Assembly: GCA_030533445.1 (NCBI GenBank)
Contig: CM060076.1
Location: forward strand, 4,592,501-4,656,500
Length of the DNA: 64,000 bases
From: Cyprinodon diabolis
Taxonomy: Eukaryota > Chordata > Actinopteri > Cyprinodontiformes > Cyprinodontidae
Reading direction: 5' to 3'
In this document: one piece after another, positions 1 to 11,179 of the stretch
How positions within the stretch are numbered: position 1 is the stretch's first letter
Layout of the letters: every line of letters starts with the position of its first letter
Translations under genes and position numbers: made by a program
The notes under the pieces: generated by a model
The model's input: the letters and a program-made list of their open reading frames with translations, nothing else
What the model was told of the DNA's origin: nothing
The model's database searches: none

Positions 1-106
1 TCTTTTTTTTTTTTTTTTAACAACTAGACTACTGGATAATAATACATGATCAAATGTCTAATTTCCACTTAATTTTCCTACATGCATGGGAAACTGCACA
101 TGTTCC

Positions 107-462
107 TGTTAGGTTCAGAAAATGTAGGTTTGCAAAAAAAATGAGAAATTGAGTCTACACAGGAAAGAGATTCAAGCAACTTCTGCAGGAGCGGAAAGAA
201 AAAGCCCAACCCAACTTCAAGCTTTCTTTCTCCGAATCCTCCTCCTGCAGCCGTCTTTTATTAACAGAACATAACACATGGTTACAAAACAGTATTTGTT
301 CTGACAGAACAATTGATCAGTTCATAAAGACAAGATGCTCCATCAGAATGACAAGGCAGGATAGTCTCCTGAATGCATCACAAGACACAGTGGAGCGTCC
401 CCTTGCACAAATGTTTCATAAGCACACATTAATTTTATAATCATCATTGAATAAACCTAACA
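107..462 (-). mobile_element. Solo LTR, family 1 (copy 1), exact 5-bp target duplication
   Basis: Read on the minus strand the element begins TGTTAGG and ends CCTAACA, the inverted termini typical of an LTR. It is flanked by GTTCC on both sides (102-106 and 463-467), a perfect 5-bp target duplication. Inside, on the minus strand, are a TATAAAA-like box and an AATAAA signal. No internal retroviral or retrotransposon coding sequence is attached, so it is a solo LTR left by recombination. A second copy lies at 16325-16688. A 5-bp duplication fits Gypsy or ERV-type elements; the lineage cannot be told from the LTR alone. Confidence 0.88.
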
Positions 463-1859
463 GTTCCATCTAAATAAAACTAAAATCATTTCTTATGTGG
501 AACAGTTGGTAATATGCCTGCGTTTCCTACCAGTGGAACACACGGGAAACAATCTGTTCCCACAGTGCTTTACCACAGATCTGTTTTTTTTTCAGGAGTC
601 TCTAGGCTACTTTGAACAGTGGGTACTGCCCTAAATAAGCGTTTTCCAGTTTCTGGGTTCATCTGGGGATAACATCCGGAATGCTGTGGGTCAGTGGAGC
701 GACTAGATGTCTGGTGATCACCAGGATGTCACCGGATAAGACTGAACCTCCGGCTGTCTAATGGTCTGAATATCACAGTATAAAAGTTTGGCTTGAATAT
801 AAAAGTGCTTTTCTTGTGGGATAGAGCTCAATGAGCTGGAAATGTTCACATGTAATGCAACGTGTTTCTCACCTGTGATTCTACATGTTAACTGTCTTTG
901 TTTTCCTGCACTTGTCCATTAATTAGTTATGGTTCAACTGGTTCAGAGGAGAAGTGGAGGTCTTTTAAAGTAGCTATCTGAGATAAAACGTATCAAGAAC
1001 ATGTGAATGCTGCAGGCTTTATTTCACAGTGTGACTGATTTATTGAACTGCTGCAAATGGAATGACATCAGAGGTTAATTGGTCCTCTGGTTCAATACAT
1101 CAGCTCACAGCTGGAGCCACCCGGCGCTCAGTTAATGCATGTCGAAGCACTTTTAAGATTCAGTCCCGATACAACCGAACCTACAAGCTCAGCTCTCATC
1201 TGTTTGATATTAACCTGTCAGATGTTTCAAAGTATGAATTCACTTATCAGTTTTTGACTGTAATGTCACAAAGGTTGTTCGCATTACCTCAGCTAAAATA
1301 TTAGAACAACATACATGCAGGTAATTCTTATATTTTAATCTCTCATTTTAGAAAGTGAAACTCATTTTAAAACATATGCTGTTTAAGGCATGTATCACTT
1401 ACAATTTTAAAGACTACCGTTTACACAATTAAATAGAAATATGCAAACAATAAGTTAGTTTATAAAAGAAGACATGCAAGCGATGAGCAGAGTAGATTGG
1501 GAGGGATTTTATGATTTAATGCACTTCATGAAGTCAAGTAGAGCAAAACAATCAGACTAATCGATTATTTAAGATAATCATCAACTGATTAAGTAATCGG
1601 TTGATCGTTATTTGAAGAATAGACTCTAAAACAAGCCATTAACTAAAAAAGCAACCCAAGTGGAGCAGTAATTCAACCAAAATTGAAAATTGACATTTTG
1701 CATTCAATATAAATGAAAATGTAAAATTACTTATCCTTTAGTTTGAGATTCACCTGGTTTAAATTCTGTATAAAATCTTCATTAAGGAACTTTCTGCAAT
1801 CTGATTATTATTGTATTCATAAAAAAACCCTAAAACGATGGTTTAATCGATTAATTAAA

Positions 1860-2098
1860 TTCAATTAATGTTATTTATATAGCGCCAATTCACATACAGT
1901 CAATTTGATTACAAGTTTTCTATCTAAGGAAAACCAGTTGATTGCATCGAATCATTGACTCGAAGGCAATCGCTCACACTAAGCATGCTTGTAGCGACAG
2001 TGGAGAGGAAAAACTGCCTTTTAACAGGAAGAAACCTCCAGCAGAACCAGGCTCAGTGTGAGCGGCCATCTCTGAGGCCGACTGGGGTTCAATGATTG
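1860..2098 (+). repeat. Family A teleost interspersed repeat, copy 1
   Basis: Starts with the TTTATATAGCGCCAATTCAC block and contains the core GAAACCTCCAGCAGAACCAG, followed by GCGGCCATCTC and CTGGGGTT. The same blocks in the same order recur at 2175-2492 (minus), 17985-18512, 27506-28028, 38650-38960, 63183-63315 and 63425-63705. It has no coding capacity. Its class (SINE-like or non-autonomous DNA element) is not settled from these copies. Confidence 0.85.
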
Positions 2099-2174
2099 AC
2101 AAAATAATCATTAATTGCAGCACCTGGGACTAAGTTTCAAAATTAATCTGAGAGTAACCAGTTCAAAAGAGCTA

Positions 2175-2492
2175 GGAACAGATCAAATTTGATATCGGTC
2201 TGCCTGGCTGTGTGTTTCCTGGATGATGGCTGCCTTTTACAGCTGCTTTTTGTATCTCTGCTTCTTTCTCCTTGAACCCCGGTCAGTCTCAACAGATGGC
2301 CAATCACCCTGAGCCTGGTTCTGCTGGAGGTTTCTTCCTGTTAAAAGGGAGTTTTTCCTCTCCACTGTCGCTACAAGCATGCTTAGCAATCAACTGGTTC
2401 TCCTTATCTGATCTGGTGATCTGTAATGTGCCTTGAGATGACGTCTGTTGTGAATTGGCACCATATAAATAAACCTAACTGAAATTGAATAC
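2175..2492 (-). repeat. Family A repeat, copy 2 (inverted)
   Basis: The reverse complement of the family-A order: CCCCGGTCAG, CTGGTTCTGCTGGAGGTTTC, then GACGTCTGTTGTGAATTGGC near the end. It lies 76 bp from copy 1 in opposite orientation, so the shared cores (about 1926-2090 and 2280-2400) could pair as a long imperfect hairpin. Confidence 0.85.
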
Positions 2493-3847
2493 TTAATTTT
2501 GTTAAATTACAAATATGTTTCAACTGTAAGCCTTAGCCTAAACCACCGCAGAGTGGAAATGTCACACTGAACTTCAAGTAAGATGGATTCTGCGTTCCTT
2601 CAGTTTTCCAGCTACACAAATGTAAATTACTATGAACAGTAAAATCCATTTATCATAAATCGTAAAATTCGTTTCCTGATATGAGCTCATTAAAAACCGA
2701 ATTTGCATCAGGCCTCTCTTTGATTCCATCACAGATCTGGAAATTAAGCCAAAGCTAAATGTTGTATTCAGATAATCACCTTTAGAGACATGAAGCCCAG
2801 TTCCAAGCAGGCTGTTTTCTGCTTTAAAAGAAGTAGCTGCAGGTAAACACACTGACTTAAAACAGATCAGCAAATCCAGAGTCTGCCTACTCAGCAGATG
2901 TGTCCCCCAAATAAATAAAAGGTTAAAGCTGGTGGCACAGAGGCTCCATATAACAATCACACCTGCAGCTCAGCGTACAGAGCAGAGAGAGTAGCTGCTT
3001 GATCCGCCCTCTTTTCATGCACACATTCACAGCCTGAGAGGTAATTACATTACAAATGTTCAGAATCACAGTTGTGTGGCTTAGTGAGATGAATTTCATA
3101 GCGTCTATAATACAGCTGTCCACCTCTGAGTAATGCAGCTGTATAATAGATTTGTGTCACAGTTGAGTGACACTGCAGCACATTATCATCTGCAGGATGA
3201 TTACAGTCTCTCTGCATCAAAGATTTTTTTTTTAAAGATGCATGTCAATTAAATACACCATAAAGAAAAATAGACTAAAGAGACTCTATAGAAACGACAA
3301 TGTTAATGTAAGAGGTAAGAATAAGACTGAAATGTTCAGAAATGGTTTATTAAAGGTCATATAGTGACTTATGGTCAGTTTGTGGTGGGAAAAACTGCAG
3401 ATCTGTAAAAGTTACTTTCATAACAATTTTATTTCCATTTTCTTTTTGAAATTATAAAATCTACATGATATTTTCTAAATTATGGACATTTTTATGACTG
3501 GCGTTGTCGACTTAGGCAAATATGAGTGCGTTTAACACCATGTTAAGTTCTGGAGCTTGTAGGAGTGAACTGCCATTTTGTTTCCTTAGTTTTCTCATGT
3601 TTTTCTTATTTCTTATTTCAAAGATTGCATATATCAGCTGCGACATATGAATCAAGATGCTATGACCGAAAAAATTAGACTCACAGATGACTGTTGATCT
3701 ATAATTGGCCGAATTTAGGTTTTCAGGCTGACGTATAACTAACTGGCCTGCATAAGATAACGAAAAAAAACCCAACAGATTTTAAGACGGGATTTTTTTA
3801 GTTTTAAATAGAAATTTTCTACATTTTTCTAAGATTACATTTATATA

Positions 3848-5068
3848 CACTCACCGGCCACTTTATTAGGCACTCCTGTCCAACTGCTCGTTAACACTTA
3901 ATTTCTAAGCAGCCAATCACATGGCGGCAACTCAGTGCATTTAGGCATGTAGACATGGTCAAGACAATCTCCTGCAGTTCAAACCGAGCATCAGTATGGG
4001 GAAGAAAGGTGATTTGAGTGACTTTGAACGTGGCATGATTGTTGGTGCCAGAAGGGCTGGTCTGAGTATTTCAGAAACTGCTGATCTACTGGGATTTTCA
4101 CGCACAACCATCTCTAGGGTTTACAGAGAATGGTCCGAAAAAGAAAAAACATCCAGTGAGCGGCAGTTCTGTGGGCGGAAATGCCTTGTTGATGCCAGAG
4201 GTCAGAGGAGAATGGCCAGACTGGTTCGAGCTGATAGAAGGGCAACAGTGACTCAAATAACCACCCGTTACAACCAAGGTGGGCAGAAGAGCATCTCTGA
4301 ACGCACAGTACGTCGAACTTTGAGGCAGATGGGCTACAGCAGCAGAAGACCACACCGGGTGCCACTCCTTTCAGCTAAGAACAGGAAACTGAGGCTACAA
4401 TTTGCACAAGCTCATCGAAATTGGACAATAGAAGATTGGAAAAACGTTGCCTGGTCTGATGAGTCTCGATTTCTGCTGCGACATTCGGATGGTAGGGTCA
4501 GAATTTGGCGTCTACAACATGAAAGCATGGATCCATCCTGCCTTGTATCAACGGTTCAGGCTGGTGGTGGTGGTGTCATGGTGTGGGGAATATTTTCTTG
4601 GCACTCTTTGGGCCCCTTGGTACCAATTGAGCATCGTTGCAACGCCACAGCCTACCTGAGTATTGTTGCTGACCATGTCCATCCCTTTATGACCACAATG
4701 TACCCAACTTCTGATGGCTACTTTCAGCAGGATAATGCGCCATGTCATAAAGCTGGAATCATCTCAGATTGGTTTCTTGAACATGACAATGAGTTCACTG
4801 TACTCAAATGGCCTCCACAGTCACCAGATCTCAATCCAATAGAGCATCTTTGGGATGTGGTGGAACGGGAGATTCGCATCATGGATGTGAAGCCGACAAA
4901 TCTGCGGCAACTGTGTGATGCCATCATGTCAATATGGACCAAACTCCCTGAGGAATGCTTCCAGCACCTTGTTGAATCTATGCCACGAAGAATTGAGGCA
5001 GTTCTGAAGGCAAAAGGGGGTCCAACCCGTTACTAGCATGGGGTACCTAATAAAGTGGCCGGTAAGTG
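3848..5068 (+). mobile_element. Complete Tc1/mariner element (D-to-E spacing 36)
   Basis: A 1221-bp element bounded by TA on both sides (3846-3847 and 5069-5070). Left terminus CACTCACCGGCCACTTTATT and right terminus, reverse-complemented, CACTTACCGGCCACTTTATT; they differ by about two bases over 26. It holds one uninterrupted transposase gene (3996-5036). The element X copy at 7668 keeps the uninterrupted version of the target site. Confidence 0.93.
3996..5036 (+). CDS. Tc1/mariner transposase, apparently intact (DD36E type)
   Basis: A 346-residue cut-and-paste transposase, the usual length for Tc1 proteins. Residues 1-50 form the first helix-turn-helix ([14 protein letters not shown], then [20 protein letters not shown]). 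A GRK motif near residue 60 resembles the GRPR AT-hook. A second HTH ([25 protein letters not shown]) ends near residue 115. The catalytic residues are D155 in WSDESRF, D246 in QQDNAPCH and E283 in NPIEHLWD. Thirty-six residues separate the last two, against 34 in classic Tc1, which matches the DD36E (Incomer) group described in animals. The start ATG lies 148 bp inside the left terminus. There is no stop or frameshift, so it may be a recently mobile copy; whether it is active cannot be told. It sits within the last visible galnt14 intron, antisense to that gene. Confidence 0.93.
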   Translation: MGKKGDLSDFERGMIVGARRAGLSISETADLLGFSRTTISRVYREWSEKEKTSSERQFCGRKCLVDARGQRRMARLVRADRRATVTQITTRYNQGGQKSISERTVRRTLRQMGYSSRRPHRVPLLSAKNRKLRLQFAQAHRNWTIEDWKNVAWSDESRFLLRHSDGRVRIWRLQHESMDPSCLVSTVQAGGGGVMVWGIFSWHSLGPLVPIEHRCNATAYLSIVADHVHPFMTTMYPTSDGYFQQDNAPCHKAGIISDWFLEHDNEFTVLKWPPQSPDLNPIEHLWDVVEREIRIMDVKPTNLRQLCDAIMSIWTKLPEECFQHLVESMPRRIEAVLKAKGGPTRY

Positions 5069-6403
5069 TACATGTTGAGGCCAGAATGATTTGACATTTA
5101 AACATGATTTCCCTATGGCTTTAATGTAACATTTCAATCAAAAATAGCTCTTTTAAAAAATTAATAACATCATAAAATATTTAACTTTGTGTTCTGGCTG
5201 TTTGGGATCTGAAGACGATGGATCCTTCATGTTATGATCTGGCCACCCCTAGACAGGTCATAAAAGACGTTCTGCACAATCAAAAACATGAATATAAAAG
5301 AATAGCTGATTGTTATCAATGTAAATGAGGCTGTAATGATGTTGTTCCTCCTATAGTGTTGGTTTTTTGCTTTGGCAACAATAAATATAAAACATGAATG
5401 CATTTTATTTGATCTTAGGTGTGCAGGGCTGATAATTATGATGGTCTGAAAAGTTCTGACCCAGAAAGATTTCTTCATATCCAGGCTGCTAAAAAAGATG
5501 AAGAAAGATTAAAGTTTGTTTTCTAGCTTTGGGTTAAACGTAAATCTAAGCAGATTATTGGTCAGATAATTCCAATTTTTAATTGCAACATAAGATTTTC
5601 CTGCAACAAGGGAAAACCAGAAAACGTTTTCTGTTCGTTAAATAAATCAAATTCTCAAAGTTCAAAAGCGGCCCAGTCTGGGAGCTCAAATCTGACATCT
5701 GAAGATGAACCAACAAAGGCCTTTTGTTCCTCATCTGACTCCTCTGGATAAGAGACAGCTTCTCATTCTTACTCGGGTTCCCAGTGGGTTTTACCACGAG
5801 CTGTGGGATTTTAATCAGCGACCTTCAAGTCAGAGGCTGGTTTCTCCAGCCTTTAGGCATTTCAGCTGCTGACATGTTGGCTTTCTCCAAGCTGACTTGT
5901 TAGCGTGAATCACAGCCTCCATGCTCCCTCTAAACGTGGAATAATGAGAATCCTATGGGTATTAATTATAACTGAGAGGATGGTGAACACATACACTCAC
6001 ATACAGGCTCTGGTGAAAAATGAAAAATCAGAGACTTCTTGCAGAACAAAGGAAACTGGTCACACAAACTGATGCAGTTCCTCTATTTTGCGAACACATA
6101 TGTGTTCAATAACTTCTTTATTTCCATGAGCTTAATTAAAAAGTTTCACTGAAAATGTTTCGTTTGCAAAGCTGAAAGGGTTTTTGTTAATTACTAAAAG
6201 CAGGATATGCACAAACCAACAAAATATGAACCAAAATCCATCTAAAAATATAAGGATGGACTTTTCTCTCTTGCAGGGATTTTATTATTTATGGTATTAA
6301 GAAATTATTTTCTTGTTAACGTTACAAGAAAAACATAAATTTGTGGGAAAGGCCACCCTTCAAATATTCATGATCAAATGTCAATTATTGTGCCAACGGT
6401 TTT

Positions 6404-7725
6404 TTAAAGGTCCTATTTCGTGCAAAATTAACTTTTTAGGCTTGTTTTGACTAATCCTCAACAATAGATTACTTGACTTTCAGCCACATTTCTACAACCA
6501 ATCATTCTTCTTTCTTAGAAATCATGAGAGAGAAAAGCTAACCAAAGTTAGCATTGGCAAACATTACAGTTACCCATTAAAAGACAACCATTCATTCCTG
6601 TACGGCTTCTGAGCCACTTTGCTTTCTAAGGTTGCCACCAATGCTAAAAATATTTAACGATGTTCACCATTGTTTTCTTTGTTGTTGTTTGTTTTTTGCT
6701 TGAATCTGAGAAATGTAACACCAAGAAGAACGAGTAATTTCTCAGCTCCATCGCAGAGCTATTAGAATAAGGATCTCCGTCTCATATCACTGCAAACTAT
6801 CATTCCTATCGGTGCAGAAGCCAAGATTTACATAAAAAAACATTACTCTCTATTTCAATTCCGATAAAATTATTTCACTGCATCCCTCTAGACATTCTGT
6901 GGATCTTGTTAAAGTTGTAGTTCTTTACATGAGTGAATAAAGTGAATGTGATTGGTCGTTCATCAAGGTTGCGGTATTGTTGTGGCGGAAGGTTTGCAAG
7001 CCTATTGGTTGTGGCCGGTTTGTCAGAACCATCTTGCTAACCAGTCAGCAATTTAGTGCTAGTAGGTTCCCAATGGGAAATTCCATTGGGACCAAGCAGC
7101 ACTAAATTGGTGACTTAGAAACGACACTGTCAAGGAACGCTATGGACAGCGGAAACATGCAAGAGGAGGAAAGTTTAGTGTCGGAGGTCGTGGATGAGTC
7201 TCCTCCGTCATCCATTTTTTATTTAGAGGAGGAAAGCGGGGACGAAGATGTTGTGGAAGAGGACGCCAGGGCGGCAGAAGCTTGGTTTGGTGTAGAAGGC
7301 TTCCAGCCGTACATGTTTGAGCCCTTGCCTCGCAACGCTGCCAGTTCTGTTAGCTCTACGCCTGCCGAAGACACAGACGTCCATCCCGTGAACACTGGGA
7401 CGGAACTCAATGGGAAAGGAAAGGATTCAATCTCTTAATTCAACTGTTGCGTATATTAGCTGCGACATATGAATCAAGATGCTATAACCGAAAAAATGTG
7501 ATTGACAGATGACCGTTGATATATGATTGGCTGAATTTAGATGTTCAGGCTGACGTAGAACTAACTGATCTGCATAAAATAACGTAAGAAACCCCACAGA
7601 CAGGGTTTTTTTTTTTTATAGAAATTTTCTAAATTTTGGGACAACATCGTCTGATAAAGAGTACATTTATATAGATGTTTAAGCCAGAATAATTTGACTT
7701 TTAAATATGACTTCCTACAAATTTA
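6404..7725. mobile_element. Element X copy 2, with a short acidic ORF
   Basis: The left end TTAAAGGTCCTATTTCGTGC recalls the ends of a common fish DNA element (TTAAAGG followed by a TATTATGCAAAA-like stretch). The right end is ACAAATTTAAA. The last 300 bp match copy 1 (3350-5123). It holds the ORF 7142-7438. The region 7049-7115 has the inverted match AATTTAGTGCT / AGCACTAAATT. Class uncertain; Kolobok-like is a guess from the ends and the ORF. Confidence 0.5.
7142..7438 (+). CDS. Short acidic ORF in element X, possibly truncated P2X7-like N-terminus
   Basis: A 98-residue ORF with an acidic N-terminal half (LEEESGDEDVVEEDA) followed by GVEGFQPYMFEP. The (I/V)QPYxFEP phrase followed by an acidic, Ser-rich run is what I recall upstream of the Cys-rich P2X7-type intracellular domain in transposon-linked fish proteins. 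The Cys-rich part is absent here: the frame ends at a stop and the sequence passes into the non-coding 3' part of the element. It is probably a cut-down transposon protein rather than a host gene. No splice sites were identified, and function is unknown. Confidence 0.35.
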   Translation: MDSGNMQEEESLVSEVVDESPPSSIFYLEEESGDEDVVEEDARAAEAWFGVEGFQPYMFEPLPRNAASSVSSTPAEDTDVHPVNTGTELNGKGKDSIS

Positions 7726-8504
7726 AAGGAAAGATCTGTTTACACCTTGAGACTTTCTTTATCTGGTTCTTTTTATTAAAAAAAGATCACTCAGGACAAA
7801 CTCTTTAAATAAAACTTCATAATATATATGTATTGAATAACCATGAGACATGACAACAGATTCTGACAGAAATTGTAATCTTACTCAGATCAGAGAAGTT
7901 GCTTACAGAAGGCAGCTGCTTACCACTCAGGCTCACATCTCACGAAGCGGCCCCGATAAACAGTTAGTGAAGCATTTTATACATCTCCAGTCTGCCACAT
8001 CCTCACATCATTACATCATAAACGTTTTCAGATGAGGAGACATCCATGACTCCAGCCTTATTAAAATATTACATTTTGTTCTTAAACCAAGGACACCACA
8101 CTCATTCCATTCCGAAATCTTTGCCACATTCAGAATGAAGTTTTTAAATGTATATAGCCGGACTGAGGAACTGGCCTAAGTAGATAATCTATTGGGAAAA
8201 CATCAGTGCTGAAACACAATAGGCAGGTAATATTAGGGTGTAATAAAGTCACATCATGAATGATAATTATTCTAACAATCTGTTATTAAAGCAAACTTCA
8301 AGGAAAATTACTTTTCACAGTATTTGTTTTTCAATTCACTGTATTAAAAAGTAATTCAATCATTATTTGTTCTTTCCTAAGGCTAGTTTGATATTTATAA
8401 AAACATATATTTTAAAAAAAAACAGTGAGTTTCCAACCATGTCACAGTAAGTGTTTGAGGGTTTTTCTAATCCTGCCACCTGTTTCTCATTGCTGATGAC
8501 TCAC

Positions 8505-8649
8505 CTGACTGCTGGTGGGGACGCCATCTACTGCTGTGCAGGGGCCCAATGTGAGGACGGGCATCTCCTGGCCCTCCATCCTACGAGACTCCAGACAGTT
8601 CTGCCTCTGGCGGATCACACCGGATTTAGAGTCCGAGTCATCTGGGACC
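8505..8649 (-). CDS. galnt14: galnt14-like exon (linker and start of lectin domain)
   Basis: A 145-bp exon, the last recognised, encoding 48 codons after one base that completes Lys: VPDDSDSKSGVIRQRQNC, then LESRRMEGQEMPVLTLGPC and TAVDGVPTSSQ. This is the interdomain linker and the first (alpha) repeat of the ricin-type lectin domain, which in GalNAc-Ts binds already glycosylated peptides. IRQRQ-x-CLES is the GALNT14 pattern as I recall it; GALNT16 has IIKQG-x-NCLES. This is the main reason for the symbol given. The acceptor is GATCTTTCTCAG and the donor GTGAGT, ending in phase 0. The rest of the lectin domain (VWAFTY-type exon and terminal exon) was not found at 1-8504. Confidence 0.93.
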
Positions 8650-9642
8650 CTGAGAAAGATCACAGACTGAGCTCAATATTTAATTTATAACTTCTATACA
8701 CTGTGTAAAACCAATACGATGGATTATTTTAAAATCACTATAAATATGATTTAATAAAAACAAAGATAAATATAAAAACATAATTCCTGTAAAGGAGCTG
8801 GAGGATTTACCTTTGTTATATATCCTTAGTTTTTATTATTAAATATTAAATCTGGATATATCAGTGAAGTTATTCAGATAAACAACTAAATAAAGGTCCA
8901 CATTCATAAACAAACATATGCATCATAAAAACCAAAATAAAATAAAGACATGAACTTGAAACTATCTAAGTAAAACATCCAATTAAATCCCTGTACACTG
9001 CTTAAAGAAAACCCTAACAGTTTTTTTTATTAAAAGTAATAGTGCTGTTTTGATAAACCGATAAATAAATATCAAACATTTGACAGTTTAGAGGTTCCCA
9101 AAGTGGGGGATGGAGGCTTAGTGTAATTACACGACGGACATGGTAAAAATGGACCAGATAAATGAGCTGTTCTGAATAGCAATAAAAAAAACTATATTGA
9201 AGGCAAAGTTGAATTTGTTTACACAGTAAAATAAACAGCTAAACTTAAAACAATTCTGCTGTAAAAGTGGTGGCTTTGTGATTTTAAGAACATAGTAGTT
9301 TATCTTATTGCAAAGCGTTTTACTGCAGCTGAAATTTCTAGTTAAACTTTCAAAATGATTAGTTGGACAGGGATGCAAAAACTTTTTTTTTTTTATCACA
9401 GAGGGACTCACCAAGGAATGTTTGGGAACCGCTGTTTTTTATTAAATCTTTAGATTAGACCTTTTTTAAGGTTTTAACCAGACTTCAACACAAGGAAATA
9501 AACATGGTAACGACAGAGAAAAGGAAAGAATCTAAGCAGATCTTTGATAATATATGTGATGGAGCATTGCATTCTGGGATTGTTGGGAGTTTTCTGTAGC
9601 TTCTGCTACATGGTAGTGGTTGAAGAGAGATCCAGTAAAGCC

Positions 9643-11080
9643 GGGCATACAAGGTAAGATTTTTTTTCAATTGTTGCGCACAGCTACAGCTCACACTGTA
9701 CGACAAAATCGCAGGGTTTAAAGGTTCACACTGTGCGACACCACGCTCTGATGCGATCCAAATGCTCACACTGTCAGTCCAACAACCACGTCGGACTCAG
9801 CTCCGCAGTGAGATGCCGCTACTCGGACTCATTTATCTGGAAGCTAAATGAGTAGAAGAGGAATATTAAGCTCACTGGAGTAAAACGCGCTGCCTTGGCA
9901 ATTTGTGCAATTTTGTGCTGAAAGCCCTAAAAAGAAAAGGCGACGACGTATTTGGACAAAGACATGGCTGAGCAACTATGGCTACTACAGTCTGTCAATT
10001 TTACAGAAAGAAACCCATTTCACTTGCACCGCCGCCATGCTGCTAGGTTTTCGTCTGAGAGGAAGAAGAAGAATCTTTGTTTGTGCATTGAGCGATTCGC
10101 TCACGACGGCCAACTGAATTTCAAACACGTTTGATTTTCTCCCAACCTCACCATTCGTGATTGGGAGGTAGGGCTGGGTATTGGCAAAGAAGTCATGATT
10201 CGATTCGAATCACATGCCACGATGTGATTCTATCACGATGCATTATGATACTTGAAATATTGCGATGCATTGCGATATTTTCACTGAACACTGTAAGAAA
10301 AAGATACAGCCCTTACCAGTGGCTGACTGGCTGTGTATGATCTGGATAGTGTCTTCAATTGATACATAACTGAAAGCAACTGAATTCATACATAGCTGAA
10401 TTGAAATGACTTTTGGAGGTGTTGCTATAAAAACAAATACTGGACAGAAATATTACTATTACTGGCGTGGACACACTGACAAAAAGATCTTAGGATTCAT
10501 CAAACTTAAAATAACAAAATAAGGATAATCAGTGCTGTTTACATGGCCTCAGTGGTCCTTTTGCAAATTACGTGCGTCATATCAATTGCATTTTTAACTT
10601 CTTTGTTTTTAAAGCCAAAATGCATCCAAGCATCTGACTTGAAATGTGATGGAGCCGCGGGGCGAATTTTCATAGTGTCCTCCATGTTTTATTTCATTTG
10701 ACTCGTCTCAATATCCCACGGCCGGACATGCTTGTGACACAAAGCAGCAGGCGTCAACACATCCGCAGCGACATCTGCTGGACTGGAAGTTGTATTCCAC
10801 CTGGTTTGGCTGATGTGCGCCAACCATTAATGTATTTTTATTTTTATTTTTTTTATAATCGATTCTTGCCTTCAAGAATCGATGCAGTGGATCACAAAAA
10901 TTAGAAACGCGATGCATCGTCATGACGATTATTTTGCACACCCTTATTGGGAGGTGGTCGTGAGTCGCTGATCGCCCCTCATTACCCCCTGCACACTACA
11001 CGATGCATGATTAGCCGGAGAGTCGGCCTTATTGAAAAATTCTCGCACGAGTGGAAAATTGTCCCGAAAAGGGTGTGCCC
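9643..11080. mobile_element. Possible Harbinger-like remnant, disrupted by a hAT insert
   Basis: The outer ends GGGCATACAAG and (reverse complement) GGGCACACCCT are similar. The inside carries repeated CACACTGT(G/A)CGAC phrases seen in fish Harbinger-type MITEs. A basic run followed by RRRRIWTKTWLSNYGYYSL, read plus from about 9932, loosely recalls the start of PIF/Harbinger transposases. No 3-bp target duplication is evident. The hAT element 10169-10946 interrupts it. A tentative call. Confidence 0.3.
10169..10946. mobile_element. Non-autonomous hAT element 1, 8-bp target duplication
   Basis: A 778-bp segment flanked by TTGGGAGG on both sides (10161-10168 and 10947-10954). The ends TAGGGCTGGGTATTGG and (reverse complement) TAAGGGTGTGCAAAAT are imperfect inverted repeats. 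An exact 8-bp duplication is the hAT hallmark. The interior is full of ATGCGATG / GATTCGAT blocks and no transposase. Confidence 0.8.
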
Positions 11081-11144
11081 ACATTAAGTAAAAAAAAAAA
11101 AAAAAACTCAAACCAAAGTTGTTGATCAGAGATCCAACTCTTTA

Positions 11145-11179
11145 AAAGCATCATCAGAGGCAACCTCTGATGATGCTTT
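11145..11179. repeat. Perfect 16-bp hairpin with 3-base loop
   Basis: AAAGCATCATCAGAGG (11145-11160), loop CAA, then its exact reverse complement CCTCTGATGATGCTTT (11164-11179). No promoter or U-run terminator context suggests a known RNA gene. Confidence 0.8.

Larger units (their letters stand above)
3350..5123. mobile_element. Element X copy 1, split by a Tc1 insertion
   Basis: The left end TTAAAGGTCATAT and right end CTATGGCTTTAA resemble short inverted termini. The stretch 3620-3775 matches 7450-7610 (shared AGCTGCGACATATGAATCAA and CAGGCTGACGTA), and 5071-5123 matches 7676-7725, so 3350-5123 and 6404-7725 are copies of one DNA-transposon-like family. Copy 1 carries the Tc1 element 3848-5068 between its two halves. 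Boundaries are approximate. Confidence 0.6.
1..8504. other. galnt14 intron downstream of the first lectin exon
   Basis: Intron of the minus-strand gene, running off the left edge. Recognised content: solo LTR (107-462), two family-A repeats in opposite orientation (1860-2098, 2175-2492), element X copy 1 with a Tc1 insert (3350-5123) and element X copy 2 (6404-7725). Roughly 463-1859, 2493-3349, 5124-6403 and 7726-8504 are AT-rich sequence in which I see no gene and no repeat I can name. The remaining lectin exons were looked for here and not found. Confidence 0.75.

Noticed and set aside
1062..1304. 80-aa plus-strand open frame considered as a host exon
   Set aside because: No family resemblance, no convincing splice sites, and wrong strand for the only gene present.
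8451..8690. Plus-strand 79-aa open frame
   Set aside because: It is the antisense shadow of the galnt14 lectin exon 8505-8649, which has splice sites and family motifs on the minus strand.
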